Shown here one piece after another: positions 39,200-52,484 of a stretch of 64,000 nt of DNA. This DNA comes from Diploscapter coronatus (Eukaryota > Nematoda > Chromadorea > Rhabditida > Rhabditidae): positions 56,009,201 to 56,073,200 of the forward strand of contig OZ038422.1 of the NCBI GenBank assembly GCA_964036155.1, in the 5' to 3' direction. The notes below the pieces were generated by a model, which made no database searches, was not told the DNA's origin, and saw nothing but the letters and a program-made list of their open reading frames with translations. A program made the translations under genes and the position numbers. Position 1 is the first letter of the stretch; each line of letters opens with the position of its first letter.

Positions 39200-42100
39200 T
39201 TAATTGCCCTTGAAAGTTCCCACCGTGAAAGGCTCCGAAAGCTGCCAGAAGGCCTGGTTGACAGTCAGATCGGGGGGCAGATCCTTCAAACGGGCCGTCC
39301 GCACTTTGATCTCTGCCTGCGAACTGCCAACCATTCCCTGAATATCTCACTTATCAATAAAAATAAAGTTCAGTATCATTTTTTATACCGTTTTTCATCC
39401 AAATCTGGCCTAGGTTTTCAATTTTCTAGCTTCATATTCGCTCTCTTACTTTTAAGCGTTCTCTCGCTCCTCCTTGCCTTGACATTTAGCTTTAGACGTC
39501 GAACAAAATAAAGCGCGACTGTAGCTCAGTGACAGGATATTGAGTTTAGAGAAGTCATTTGGAAACCGTCATGACTCTCTTCATTGCAATAATTTTTGTC
39601 ATATTTCGCCTCAAGAGACTAGAGAGAGTTGGAATCACGAAATACACAAGAGAAACGAAAAAAGGATACTTTGAATCTGCTAATCTGCTTAGGGTCGTAC
39701 AGCAGAGTGACTGCAGCTCCATAGCCGCCTGAAAGAAATGTATTTTCAGGTTCATTATTTCAAAGCACATACCATATCTGGCAGCCCTGCCAATTCTGTG
39801 GAAGTAGGTCTCGACATCGATGGGCACGCCCACATTCACCACCAAATCAACGTTCTCTGCGTCGATTCCTCGCGCCGTCTGCAAAATGAACAAGTTTATG
39901 AAACTTTCGCGTTATCAATTTCAAAACAGAACTAAATTCACTCGGCGAACTTTGAAAAACATAAACCCATCACGAAAGGATGGACTTAATTATGGGAGGA
40001 TTTCTAATTTGGGGAACTTCTGTTTTAAATTTTCCGGCATAAAGGCCAAAGAAGTTCCTACTAAATCAGTGGAGACGAGGATTTTGAGTTTGTTGGACTT
40101 GAGTTTCTCGATGACTGCGTCCCTCTCGCGCTGTGACAACTGAGCAGAGATGTGGTCGGCCTCGAATCCTGCAGCAACAAGTTGTTCTGTTAGAGGGGTG
40201 CATCTGAAGGGAGATCGCTTGATATTGAATGGCCAGTATTGTTTTGATCAGATGAATTAAAATGTGAATGAAAACGCGCAACAAGGCGTAATTGTAAGCA
40301 TGGGTACAAAAACTAGTCGCCGAAGAGAAAAGGGAAGAAAGGATTTCACTAAAATTACAGCTGATATTCGCCTCAATTTTGAGTTTTAATGAGTTATTGC
40401 ACGTTTTTAATAACATTTTACTCGATTTAACTGAAACAATAACTAGACTAACTCTTCAACTGTCGTAGTGAAGACGAGTGCCTGAACGAACTGAATGCCT
40501 CGCAGCAATTTACACAGCAAATCGATCGGAGTGTCGAATTTGGCGATCACATACTGCTTTATGCCCACCAGCTGCACATCGTCTGAAAGTTGGAGCTACT
40601 ATAAAAAAATAATGAGGAAAAGTAAAGTTAAAATCAAAATCTTTGATTAAAATGTAAAAAAAAAAAAAACAACAACAACAAACCAGCATTGAATCTGACG
40701 AGAATGGGATCCTTCATGTAGTTGCTGAGAGTCTCGTCGAGTCCGTGCGGATATGTCGCAGAGAAGACACAGACCTGACGAGTAGGGGGCAGGGAAGAGA
40801 ACAGATAACTGAAAAGCCATGCAATAAATTAATGGAATAGGAAATATCGCTACAGAAAAATATGTAAATGTCAAGATTCGTTTGGGAAATTTGAAAAGTT
40901 TAGATGACAAATTAAAAAAAAAAAAGATGATAACTTTCTAACTGTCAGAATAGATGCATCGTTAACTTTTCGAGGATTAGAAATTGACATTTTTTACAAT
41001 TGAATAGCTGCTAAATGTTCTCAAGAAATGTGAAAAAACTGACTTGACATCCTGAACGAAAGACTCATTCATCATGTGATCTGCCTCATCCATAGCGAAG
41101 AAGTCCACGTGACTCAGATCGAGTCGCTCCTTCTTCACCAAATCCGTCAGTCTGCCCACTGTGCCGATCACAATGTGTACACCTCAAATAATAGATAAGA
41201 TTTAAACTTATTCGCAAATCAAACCTTTCTTGATGAAGGCAACATCTTCACTGGAAGCTACACCCCCGACAAATAGCCTGAAAAGACTCGACTCAATTGT
41301 AAATTATTACATTTCTGCCTACCCAATTCTGGCTCCATGAGGAACCAACTTCCTGACCGTTTCCTTGATCTGCCCGGCAATCTCTCGTGTCGGTGCAATG
41401 ATCATCTTCTGCGGCAGTCTCGTTTCGAGAATCAGATGCTCGATGGCCAGAATCGAGAAGACCAGGGTCTTGCCTGTGCCCGATTTTGCCTGCACCAACA
41501 TATCTGAGAAAGTCGATTTTCTATATTTCGTAAATTTTATAAACCCCGTTCATTCAACAATAAAAATAGAGAAAGTTTTCGATTATCTGGTGTTTTTAAC
41601 GAATCAGTATAATATTGTGTCGGTCAAATTAAGTGGCAATTCGTGTATTAAAGGGCTTCTACTAAAGTTCATTACAGTTTCGTCAAAAGGTCTATTTCTT
41701 CGATCTCCAAGCGATTTTCAGACTTTTCTGGCTTCTTGGAAATTTAACCAAATTCGAATGATGGGTCATGCTGGTCATAGGGGTCGAGTAAAGGCTAGGT
41801 AGTGAGATGTATTCTACAACATAATTATAGATTTCTTGAGGAAAGAATATACCTGCTGAATAGAGAGAGGGCTGGGGACAGGCTGATTTTTGGCTAGAAA
41901 TGTCCAACTAAATATGTAACGCTTTGATACTAAACATCTCCTACCTTTCCTATCCTTAATAATCTTTATAAGGAGTCATCAAAATTTTAAGACACATGTC
42001 TTTTGAACGTGTTTTTTTTCTTCAAGAAGCCAGTTGTTAAACACACATGAAAGAATCATTTTTAGCCAAATATCCCCCCCCCTAATCCTATCACTGTTCG

Positions 42101-42531
42101 ATCCCTATAGCAAATATGATCCATAATTCGAACTTGACGAAGTATCCAAGAAATGGACTTTTTTTTTTGTTTTTTTAACGAAGTTGACAAAATCGTGATG
42201 AACTTTAGTAAAAGCCGTGTTAAGGATGGATAATAATCGGGGGGGGGCTAACGTCGTATAAAACTAGATAATGAAATCATCGATTAAAACACACATTTGA
42301 ACTCTCACCCATTCCAGTTAGCCCGATGGGAACAGCCTTGAGCTGAACGGGAGAAGGTCTGTTGTATCCATGGTCCCGGAGTCTTTTGACAGTCTCTGCC
42401 CTGACGAGCATATGGTCGAACGAGCCCTCACTCTGCACGTCGATCGTCTTCCCTCTGCCACTCCCTGTCCCAGACCCAGTCCCCTCGCTGCTCTCTGCAG
42501 AGCCTATATCCACGATTTCTCCAAACCTCAT
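39200..42531 (-). CDS. mel-46: DEAD-box RNA helicase, Gemin3/DDX20 (MEL-46) type
   Basis: Ten exons join in phase to 431 aa: 42309-42531, 41323-41503, 41225-41277, 41044-41182, 40684-40808, 40453-40582, 40062-40203, 39773-39878, 39670-39728, 39200-39337. Motifs in order: Q motif ([13 protein letters not shown]), I (AKSGTGKT), Ia (PTREIA), GG (FVGGV), Ib (TVGRL), II (DEAD), III (SAT), V (TARGID), VI (HRIGRAAR, usually HRIGRAGR). RPSPVQLKA and SSLPPTRQ match the Gemin3 subfamily, which acts in SMN-complex snRNP assembly and in RNP granules. The protein has the helicase core only and lacks the long C-terminal part of vertebrate DDX20. An acceptor-like TTTTAG ends 2 nt before the ATG, as at nematode trans-splice sites. 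The first intron is about 820 nt. Confidence 0.9.
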
Positions 42532-43400
42532 CACTAAAAGCAATTACAACTCAGTCAGAATCGGAGTGGAAACCCCCACACAAATGGACAAATATGGTTA
42601 TATCGTGATTGAAACGATTCTCGTGCGAAAGTGTCGCATTATCACAGTTCTCAATCCTAGAAATCTTAGTTTATTCTGTAGATTGACATATTCATTAGAA
42701 TGTGTTCTCACCTAGACTCATACAAAACCCCAAGCCATAATGAAGAAAATAGACATATCCAAAGAAACGAGATTAGCCAATCAATTAGAAGTCGAAATAA
42801 AATCAAATAAAACACGGATGCGAACCGTTAAATTTCTCATCTCATTTGCTAGAGCACATTACTGGATTAGAGAAATCGTCTTTTTCTCAAAAGCTCACTA
42901 ATCCATTAATATGCAGTGTACAGTGAATTTGTTGATATGGATAATGAATGGATGAAAATGATGCAGTAATGATTCAATTTCATCGTTAAAAAGCAGAAAA
43001 TCGAAATTTCAATAGTTTTCACTAGAATAATTGAGAAAGTTATACTAGTTAATAATAGAGAAGAGACGAATAAATTATTACCATATCACACAGAGGAGAG
43101 AGGGCGACGATGGACATCGACGCTAGGATAAAACATAAAATGGAACCCCCGCCCTTGGCCCAGGAGAAGGAGAAAGAATCAGCCATAATCGAACACTAGG
43201 AATCACTACTTCAATTGCAAAAGATGTACTGGAAAAGTGGGCTTCAAATAAAATTACGGGTGAAGAGAAGAAGATAAAAAAAAATGAAACCAGCCGTCAG
43301 GAATAAGAAGAGAATAGATAATGGAACAAAGGCATCTCCATGGAGTTGATCACCGATTCGGCAGCGCAGTCACACTCACTCAGTTAGTCCTATCGAGTCT
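42532..43400. other. Spacer between SEC24 and the helicase
   Basis: It contains a putative trans-splice or 5'UTR acceptor (TTTTAG, about 42534-42539, minus strand) and a small GC-rich open frame at 43049-43186, listed separately. Otherwise AT-rich. Confidence 0.45.
43049..43186 (-). CDS. Candidate 45-aa hydrophobic peptide
   Basis: An ATG at 43186 opens 45 codons. The sequence starts with a short polar stretch and is followed by a hydrophobic segment (ILCFILASMSIVAL), so it looks like a signal or TM peptide. The stretch is much more GC-rich than its surroundings. A GTAATA donor within it could splice to the acceptor before the helicase ATG, giving an upstream ORF that stops at the junction. 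The plus strand also has a 29-codon frame here. Low certainty. Confidence 0.25.
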   Translation of the reverse strand: MADSFSFSWAKGGGSILCFILASMSIVALSPLCDMVIIYSSLLYY

Positions 43401-46400
43401 CTACGACAGCATGTTGCGGATCTCCTGATGCACGTAGCAGAGATAGTCCACGTACGATTTCTGGGTGGGAGACGATTTGTCCTGAAAGTTCGAAGAATTG
43501 CAAAATGAATTGCTCCAAATTTTATAAGAAAAAATCTCGTTAAACTAGGAGGAAAATTGGCGATCTGAATTATCTTTTGTCCTTCAAACAAATAACATTT
43601 GAATCTGCCAGTAATGAGACTCTCCCGAACAAATGCCAAATGAATGAAATGGTGCAACTCTTTTTGACATGAAATTGAAAGGAGGTAGTAGTATGCCCTT
43701 TCTCTTGAATAAAATCTCAAAATTCCGTAATAAATGAAGATAGAATTTCCTGACCTCAACCAAGAACTTCCTCATCCAGGGCTCGAGAGCGTCCTTCTCC
43801 TTGATGATGAACAGCTTGCGAGAGCGAATCGAGGCAGGCAGCAGTTGGATGGCGCGACGCAGGCCGCGGCTCTTCGCGTTGTCCTTCTCGGGGATCACGT
43901 TCTGCAACACATTAAACTTGCATTGATTTAAGAAAGTTTTAGAATAAGCGCGTTATTATTCCGTTTTTGTGGAATTCCAAGCAAAGATGCTGAGAGAATT
44001 ATTGGTCCAAATCGAAATTAATGAGCTCTCGAAACTACTTGCTTGACTTACCGTTTCAGTGTTGAGGAAGGTGACACTCTCAGCGCCGAAGACATCCTTG
44101 ACCCACTGCTCGGCCACTCCCAGACCGATCCACAGGAACAGAGCCACTCCGTTGTCGATTAGATAGGCCTGAACAGATCTAATGTAAAAATGAGCAAGCG
44201 ATCAATGACGGACCTTAGAATGATCGAAGAATTCCATGCTGCAGCGAATCGGATTCGGTAGGGCAGTCAACTCGCTCGGCTCTTGGCATTCCAATTGGGA
44301 CACTGGGTAGACCCTGCAAAGCAATACATGAGCAAGAATGATTCTGGATAAAGTGCGAGTATTTAGCATTTTCAACTTACTTCGTCCTTCTTCACACACT
44401 CGCCAGCTATCTTCATTTCCTTACTTTTTCTACAAGATGATAGATATTGTTTGTCTCCAACGAAGTGGCGTAAAATTTTTAAATCGCGGTAGGTTGAGAA
44501 AAATCATCAACCTTATTAGCGGCGCTATAAGTCGTCAAGGTTTCTCATTACTGACACTTTTAAAGGTTTTCAAAGCTTCTTGTAAAATCGATGTTTCCAA
44601 CTTTTTTGCAATTCCGAAGTTTAAAGCCAATTCATTGAAGACAAACTAAAGAGTGAGCATAAAAGAATTTTACGAGTGTGAATGTAAAGGAATTGAAGGA
44701 AAAATAATAAACAAATAAAGTAATAAATAAACGTACTTAGGATAGAGCAGAGACAGAGAATCCTCGATCTTCAGTCCTCTGATCAACTCGATGAGCCACG
44801 CCTTCTCGTCCACAACCAATTCCGATCCTGGAAAATAACAATTCATTGCATATTTTTCTTGCAACTCTTTTACCTCCAGCAACAGCGTCATTCTTGACGA
44901 TGGAACAGGCATAGAGAGGCAGCAGTTTGAGGGTTTCGGGCAGAATCAACTGGCCCAGAGGAGAATTCTCGCTCACCTGAACTCAACACTATTCTCTCAT
45001 AGATTTCGAGAAATTCACCTTTTCTCGATAAGTAGCCAGAATGTGCGCAGATCTGCCTCCAATCTGGTCGCAGGCCTCCTTCAAGCTCTTTTCGCGATTC
45101 GTTTGTACCGCTGAAATTTTTAATTAGAATGACCATTGAAGTCTAAAATGATTTCAAATGAAAGCCCTCAGAACTCACATTTGAAATAATATGGCAAGCG
45201 ACATGCTGTTGATTGTTTATTTTCAAATAATGGGAACTGAATGATGCCTACCGAGTTTGAAGAGATAGGCGAAGAGAGTGCAGGGGTCAGCGAGTCTGTA
45301 GAGCATGCTGAACTCGTTGGACACAGGCAGACACAGGTTGAGGATGCGCAGGCGACGTTGGCCAGAGATCGAGGTGTACAGAATCGCTGTCTGCAAAAAG
45401 TCATCTAATCATTTAGTCTTTTACTGGTGATAACGATCTGCAGTGGCGTACAAGTTTGGAATGATGTGCATCAAGTTTGGCATTTTACGTGAAGCTATTT
45501 GAATGAAAATTAGAGGATTATTGTCATTAGGCGTCGTTTTCAAATGTACAAAATTTCAACTGTATTGGTCCAATGGATACAGACTAACGCCGGATACCTT
45601 TTATAATGCATTATTTCCAAACTGTTGCGCACCACTGCAGAATAATTCATTCTTCTGATAAATGAACGAATCAAAAAAAGAATGTAATATCTTTTGAATA
45701 GCAGATGTACCTGAATGACAGCACTGGAATCGGACAGCTTGTCGTCGTGCTTGATCTCCGCAAAGAAGGTCTTGTTCTCGTCGATCGAGGCTATCTCCAA
45801 GTCTGTCGAATTCTCCATGTAAAACGAGCCAGAGAAGAGGCACGGGCGAATTCCTGAATAATTCAGTGGTTATTCCCCACAAGTTTAAAGATTCACAGAT
45901 CATTCTTTTCTAATAATTACAATTCTCAAAATCGCAATTCAGATGAACTTCAGCAAATGACATACCAGCACTGGTACGAATTCTGACCATGCAGTCGAAT
46001 GCAATCTGCTGTCCGACATTCCGCGCCAAATCTGTTAGGAATCGGCTGCCGTCGAATTCCGCCTGAAATATGACAATTGCAAGGAAGATAATAGATGGAT
46101 TCAGACATAATGAAGGATATTTGGAATGTATTCTATATTAACGCAATATCACAAAAATTATGAAATTTACATTTTTATTTGAATAATGTCTCACCTTGAA
46201 ATACTGATATTTATAGATACTGCCGCCAGTGACTGCGGAGAGCTGTCCGATAGTGGATATGTCGATGAAGGAATTCGGGAAGACGAACAGATCCACTGTC
46301 ACTCCGGACTGCAAAGCAACAATTCATAATTCAATGCAGGTGAATCTCGTCCTTGCCTTGACACAATTCTCGCCCATTTTGGTGTAGAGCTCGCACTGCG

Positions 46401-49400
46401 GAGTGAGTGCCTGCTTTTCCTTGTCGCTACCGAGCAGAGTCCTCTCCTCCCTCACCTTCAGTTTACCTGGGGCCTCGTGCGTCGGCAAGGATGACGTGAA
46501 GATGAGCAGCTTGCCTGATCGATCAGCACACTGAAACGAATGGATAAACAATAAAATTTTCTATCTCATTGCAGGAAACGAAACCAAGCAGTATATCGTG
46601 AAAAAGATCAAAACGATCGACGTTCAAAATTAATATCTGCTCAAAAAATTAGTAGCATCTCCCATTATAAAAATGGAAGTAGTTATATATTTTATGTCTA
46701 GCAAAGGTGCTTTGTCAGAGAATTCAATTTGCGAACCTTGCTCAATATCACATTTGAGAGAAGTGCAATTTCCAATTCTATTTTTCCGAAATATGCTTAC
46801 TTTGAGTGCATCGAGTCCAGCCTGCACAGTGGGCAGCACGATCGTCTCGACATTCTTGTTGGTGCTGAAGAGTTTGGGGATTTCCGCGAGAACGGCTCGA
46901 ATGGCTGGGGCGGCCTTGGACAGCGGCAGCAGCAGACCGTCCACAATTGGCACGAACATCTCTGACACGTCCGCTGGAATTCGAAAGGTATATCAAAGAA
47001 AGTCGTGCTCGGAAAGAAACTTCAGAGTTCAGTTGAAGAGTAGGAGCTCAAGTATTGAAAACTCGTAGTTAGAATTAGAAAAGAAAATGCTCTTGTATTC
47101 AACGATAGTAGATTCAATAACTTACAGACGATGAGCATTTTTGGCTGTGGCGAGGAGAGATCGTAGAACTGGACAGACGTGTCGAAAGTGGCCAGGCCCA
47201 CGTGGATCGCGGACTCGGGTGCATTCGCCTCCCTGCAAAAATGACGGTTTCTTTCGGAACAGACAAGTGTTTGAAAGATCAACTTTGAAAAGAATAGAGT
47301 CACCATCGAATAAACAATGGAAATGTTCATGCATTTGTGATCGGAGTCGACGCTCCGAACAGCTCTGATTTTCAATAACTGAACTGACTTGGGCAATCTC
47401 TGCAGAACTCGCTCCAGATTGGCACAGAGCAGACTGACCATTCCACTCGAGAATGCATTGTACGAGACATCGATCATGAAGATGAAGGCCGGCTCTTTCG
47501 GGGGAACTCCGTTCTGAAAATCACAAGGATAAGCCTATTGTAGCATTCGCTTGATTTTTTGAGAAATAATATGGAGAAAAGAAACAATCGAGCGAGTACT
47601 ATACAATAGACCCAAGGGTAATTGAAAGAATGATGAGTAGTCAATCTGATTATCGAGATCAGGATGTTGATGGATCGAAAATGTTCGACCCGAATCCGAT
47701 TCGACTCGTGATGCAACCGAAAAACTCAACCCGACGGGTAGAGTCCGGGGTCAACATCGCTGATCGAGATTTTGAAAATTGTATCTATCTAATGGTTTAT
47801 GTAGTAAAGCTAGAATTGTAGAGTCATATGTGAGCATAGCTAGAAATGATAACTTTATGAGAAGATTATCGATTAGATTTTTGAAATGTCTGCAGAGCTT
47901 CAAACTCTTGAAAGATACCTTGCAATACTGTTTGGTGGCGACGAACTCGTAAGCTCCATAGCAGAGCTCTGGTCGATATTCCAAGTCTGTGCGTCGGCCC
48001 GTGTGGTCGAGGTGCGCGAAGTAGCTGTCCTCGACTGCGGTGCTTGCGTGGCAGAACGGACAGCGGAAACGCCTCCCTCCCTCGACGAACTCCATGAACG
48101 GACACATGTACGCTTTGCAGCGCTGACAACGGACCGGACCTGCTGGGCCCAAATCGATCAATGGGGGCTGCGTCTATAAAAAAGAATTTACTATCACGGT
48201 AGAAATTTTTGCAGTTTTAAGGAAGGATAAATCACAAAAGAATATAAACTGCATTTTCATTTTCAAAAGAAAAAAAAAACTAGAACACTCATTTCGGTTA
48301 GCTATCGACCAAAGCTAAAATTATGCCTGGTTTTTCATCGTTTTTTCAAGAATTCTCTATTCTGAATATTGAACCTTTCCTTTATACAGTTTCTGGTCTA
48401 ATCAAATACTCTTCTTCTGAATTCAAAAAAAAAAAAACGAAAAAAAGTAAAAGTTACCTCATTTGGATGCAACTTTGCGAATGGCGAGACACCCACAGCG
48501 AAGGGCAGCTGAGACGATTTGAGCATGTCGTTGCTCTGTGGGGCCATGTACAGAGTGGAGCGCATCAGACGGGGGTTGCAGTTGCCTGAAATGTCGAGGA
48601 TCATAGAATTAAATCTAAGTATATATAATTCTCATTGATGTCGATAGAATAAAGAAACCCTTTGTAGCACAAGTGGGATATAATTCTGTATCTTTTCCAG
48701 AAATTTGATCGAAATTGAGAGATGGTTTAAGAAATTTGAAACGACGTTTAATGAAATTTATAATGCTCAGTCTTGAACGAAATGAATGACCTGAATCCTG
48801 GGCGAAGAAGGAAGTCGACACGAGGGGTGGGGCGTCCGCGTGCGGATAACCAGTCGGGAATAGACCCGTGCGCGTCGCCTCTTCGTCCTCCATCACTTGC
48901 ACCTGCAGAATTGCAAAATGAATTAAATATCAAAAATCTCATTCATTTTTCCTCTGAAAATAGCTCTGATCTTTTCTTCATAAAAGTGAAGTTTCCTGTA
49001 GAAACACAAAAAATGCAGTCAAAAACTTATGAGTTCAACTAATTCACAGATCTCCTTAACCCTCAAATTTAAAATCGTGTTGAAAATATTCGATATTTTC
49101 ATAGGGAATTTTCTCTCTTGATAATTTTGAAGAGTACGTCCAGAAACTCACAGCACTAGGCATCATGTTGGGGTCGAGTCGCTGTCTGGGTTGCTGAGGC
49201 ATTGGACCACCCATCTGCATGGGCTGCATCGGCCCTCCCATCATAGGAGGGCCTGCAGGCGGAGGAGCCATTCCCATGCCCATTCCTTGAGGCATTTGGG
49301 GCATCATTCCAGGTCCAGGTGGGGCCATTCCGGGAGGCTGGCCGAATTGTGGTCCAGCTGCCTGTGGTTGTGGAAAGCCGTTCGGGAAGCCACCACCGGG

Positions 49401-52400
49401 CTGAAATGCACAGAGTTACTTTGAAAAAATACGATTGCACGAAATGGCTTCTTGTACAGCTCACTTGTGTCATCGATATATGTAAGGCTTATACGCTCTT
49501 GCAATTAGGATAGGGTTAAGTTGGTTCAATAACCAGAACATTTTATTCGATGAGATGACCACCTGGAAACAGCATATGACCTACTCAACCCAAATCCTAA
49601 TGCTGCCTTGATGATTTTTCACAAATGGATGAAGTGACAAGAATTAACAAAAATCATCATAATATTTAGTATTTTTAATCTGGTCTTGAACAAAATTTCG
49701 TATCAGATGCGTTCTGCAACTTTCAAAAGAGAATTGCTGGAAAACAAGAAAATGTAGTGTTTGTTAAAATTTGAATTCTCGCAAAAATGGAAAACCATAC
49801 CGCGTTTGGAGGCATCATTTTCTGCTGTGGCTGCATGGACTGCATCGGGCCAGGTCCCATAGTCGGAGGGCCGGGCGGAGCCATTCCAGGCGGCATTGCA
49901 GAAGGCTGACCTTGTTGCATCTGCAGAACAACTTTTTTCCAGTGTAAATCTAATCAAATTTGCACATTTGACTCCAAACAAGAAATATTTGAAGCATAGA
50001 AAATCACAGCATAATTATTTGCATGAAACAGTTGGATGAGTAAATTTGTTTTAAAGTAAGTGTCTTTTTTCTAAATTGAAAAGAAATACGAAAAAGGAAG
50101 AAGATAGTCCAATCATCGGAGGGAAATTTGTTTACACTATTAATAAAGAATATATTTATGAGAAGGAACCTGTGGAATGAGCGGATTGCCGAATGCCTGC
50201 TGCTGCTGCTGCTGCTGCTGTCCGGGTTGCGGCTGCTGGAACTGTGGAGCAGGTGGCTGGGGCATCGAGGGGAATGCGGCCGAGGGTTTGGGCAGAGACG
50301 ATGGCTGAGCCGATTGAGCGACTGCTGGGGGGACTCCCTGAAAACGTTGAATTCAAAGAATCGCAAATTCAAACTTTTTGCACCCTGGGAAGCTCAAAAT
50401 TCATAATCTGAGAAATAATAGAGGAAAAAAAGAGAACTATTTTTGGCCTCTTGCATTTATATGATAGAAGATACTTCGTGGATTTTAAATTGCTCAAAGA
50501 TAAGCTCTTTCTTTGCTTTTCAAAAGTGTAATATTTACCCCGAAAGACTGCTGCTGCTGCTGCTGATTGGGAACAGGCGCGGCAGATGGAGGCTGTACGC
50601 CCGGAAAGGCTTGTGCCTGTGGCTGATTGGGCTGATTGGTAGATGCAGCATACGGCGCAGTTGAACCGTTCCTTAAAAATATTCGCTTAGAAAAAATTTT
50701 AAAGAATTCCATAAATAGAAGGTAAAGCTATATTAGATTCTTCTGGGACATTTCACTCAAAAAATAAATCTTTAAAATCCTAAACTTGTTGTAAAATATA
50801 TGCTAAGAAACATTAAAATAGAAGATCGCTAATTGTAACATCTCTACCCAGAAAACGCAGGCTTTGGCGGATCGAATTGATTCGGACCGGCCTGACTCTG
50901 GGCGGGAAATGGCGCTGATACTGGGGGCATCTGGGGCTGAGCCTGAGAGGTCGAGACTGCAGCTGCCTGAAAACATTTGAATATTCCAAAATATTTGATC
51001 GAGTATTTTTATGCTATTCTCGTCTAGTCTCGTTGTAACACGCAAGTGAAGAAAGGAATATGAGGTAAATTTTGAGAAATGAGAAACATATTGAAAAAAG
51101 GTTTTCGATTTATTCAGCTTTAAAGGCTCTCAAAACTATCATCAAACTCAATAAAGCTTATGAAGTAAAGAGATATTTTCCTCGAAAATAATTTGAAACA
51201 TCATTTTTACAAATTAAAGTCAGATAAGTCGACCTGTGGAGGACCGGTCTTGACTGATCCGTTGACGAACGTGGGCTGCGCTGGAAAAGGCGCTGAAGTT
51301 GGAATAGAGGCATTGGGTGCAGCAGGTGGCTGATACGGAGAAGACATGGGGAATTGGCCGCTTCTGAAATACGTGTGTTTGAACATTTTAAAATTATTAT
51401 TTTAAATCATCGATCTTTGTTTAAAACGATATTCTGTCAAAGTTTCAATTTTGAAACCTATTCTACTCACCATTATCTACGATATGATTGTTTGCAAAGG
51501 GAGGAGAGAAGAGTACTCGCGAGCCCTAACTATGTGCCTCTGCGTCTCTACATTCTGCTCCCTCTTATTTCCTATAATGCCGACGTGTTGCACTCGCAGA
51601 TACGCTTCACCCCTTTTCAATCCAAACGTTCATCCCGCAGATAATGGAGAGTATCATTTCAAAGGTTCTTTCTTTCTTTTTTTTTTAAATAAAAATACTA
51701 AACGATCCGATAACAATATTGATAATCGTTGATGAACAAAAATATGATAAATCCAACATTTCAAAACCCTACCCATTACTCATGCCACTCATTCCCTGAG
51801 CGGTTGGCATGGGTTGCTGTGGCGGCTGTGTGGGAATGTGGCCAGGCTGCTGATGCATCTGGTTCATCTGATAGGGCTGTTGCGGCTGCTGTCCGTACGC
51901 CTGTGCTTGCGGTTGCTGTGGAAATCCCATCGGATTTTGCATTTGGCCGGGCGGGGCAAACCCTCCGAATTGGGCCGCAGGTGGTTGAGGCTGAAAAGAA
52001 ACTTTTTAGACATTTGAAAGACAAACGAATACTCGTCGAAAGTGAAAATGCCGATGAATTGAGTCTTTTGTGGCTTTTAAAGAGACTTTGAGCAAGAATA
52101 AATGATATCGAGGATAGATAGAGAATTCCCGATATAGAAAATATCAGAGCCGTTTAAAATCAGCCTAGATTTCGAAATGCGAAAAAAATATTTTTAAAAT
52201 TTTGTCAATTATCTGTTATGGGCAGGGAAAAATCAACAATTTCTGACACAAACTAATTCAAACCCTACAAGCATAAGCCTCCCAAATTTGCCCACGAAAA
52301 AATTGTGCGTTATTTCGAGAGGGAAAATAAGGACGTGTGCTTTCCCCCATGAATGCAGCACTTCTTCCTGTGAGACGAGTTGAGAATTTTGCGGGACAAA

Positions 52401-52484
52401 TTTGGGGAAGCCTGCCTCTAGCGAACTAATTACCTGGTGCATATCGGACTTATGTCGAGGCTCCGGTTGCTGGTTTTTGACGAC
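43401..52484 (-). CDS. sec-24: SEC24 (C/D class), COPII coat cargo adaptor
   Basis: About 26 exons join in phase from 52434-52484 to the stop at 43401, about 1,170 aa; the extreme 5' end is not found. Exons include 51773-51990, 51234-51363, 50848-50966, 50539-50671, 50170-50337, 49801-49920, 49152-49400, 48791-48902, 48458-48585, 47919-48173, 47389-47513, 47126-47232, 46801-46973, 46357-46530, 46195-46308, 45966-46062, 45711-45853. The first third is Pro/Gln/Met-rich and disordered. Then come the zinc finger (RCQRC...RCPFC), the trunk (FIFMIDVSYNAFSSGM), beta-sandwich, helical domain and gelsolin-like end (LFLWIGLGV). The C-terminus KSYVDYLCYVHQEIRNML matches SEC24C/D. With SEC23 it selects cargo at ER exit sites. 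The intron after 46357 starts GC. Confidence 0.93.
45438..45641. repeat. Tc1-like MITE family B, copy 2 (SEC24 intron)
   Basis: Left end CTGCAGTGGCGTACAAGTTT; the right end is its near reverse (CCAAACTGTTGCGCACCACTGCAG region, ending at 45640). CAGTGG at both tips is like Tc1-family termini. About 200 bp, no coding capacity. Confidence 0.75.
51451..51660 (+). other. GC-richer open stretch inside a SEC24 intron
   Basis: Two plus-strand frames stay open across a stretch clearly richer in GC than the neighbouring introns, between SEC24 exons 51234-51363 and 51773-51990. No domain or splice structure is recognised. It may be a nested gene, an old insertion or chance. Confidence 0.2.
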
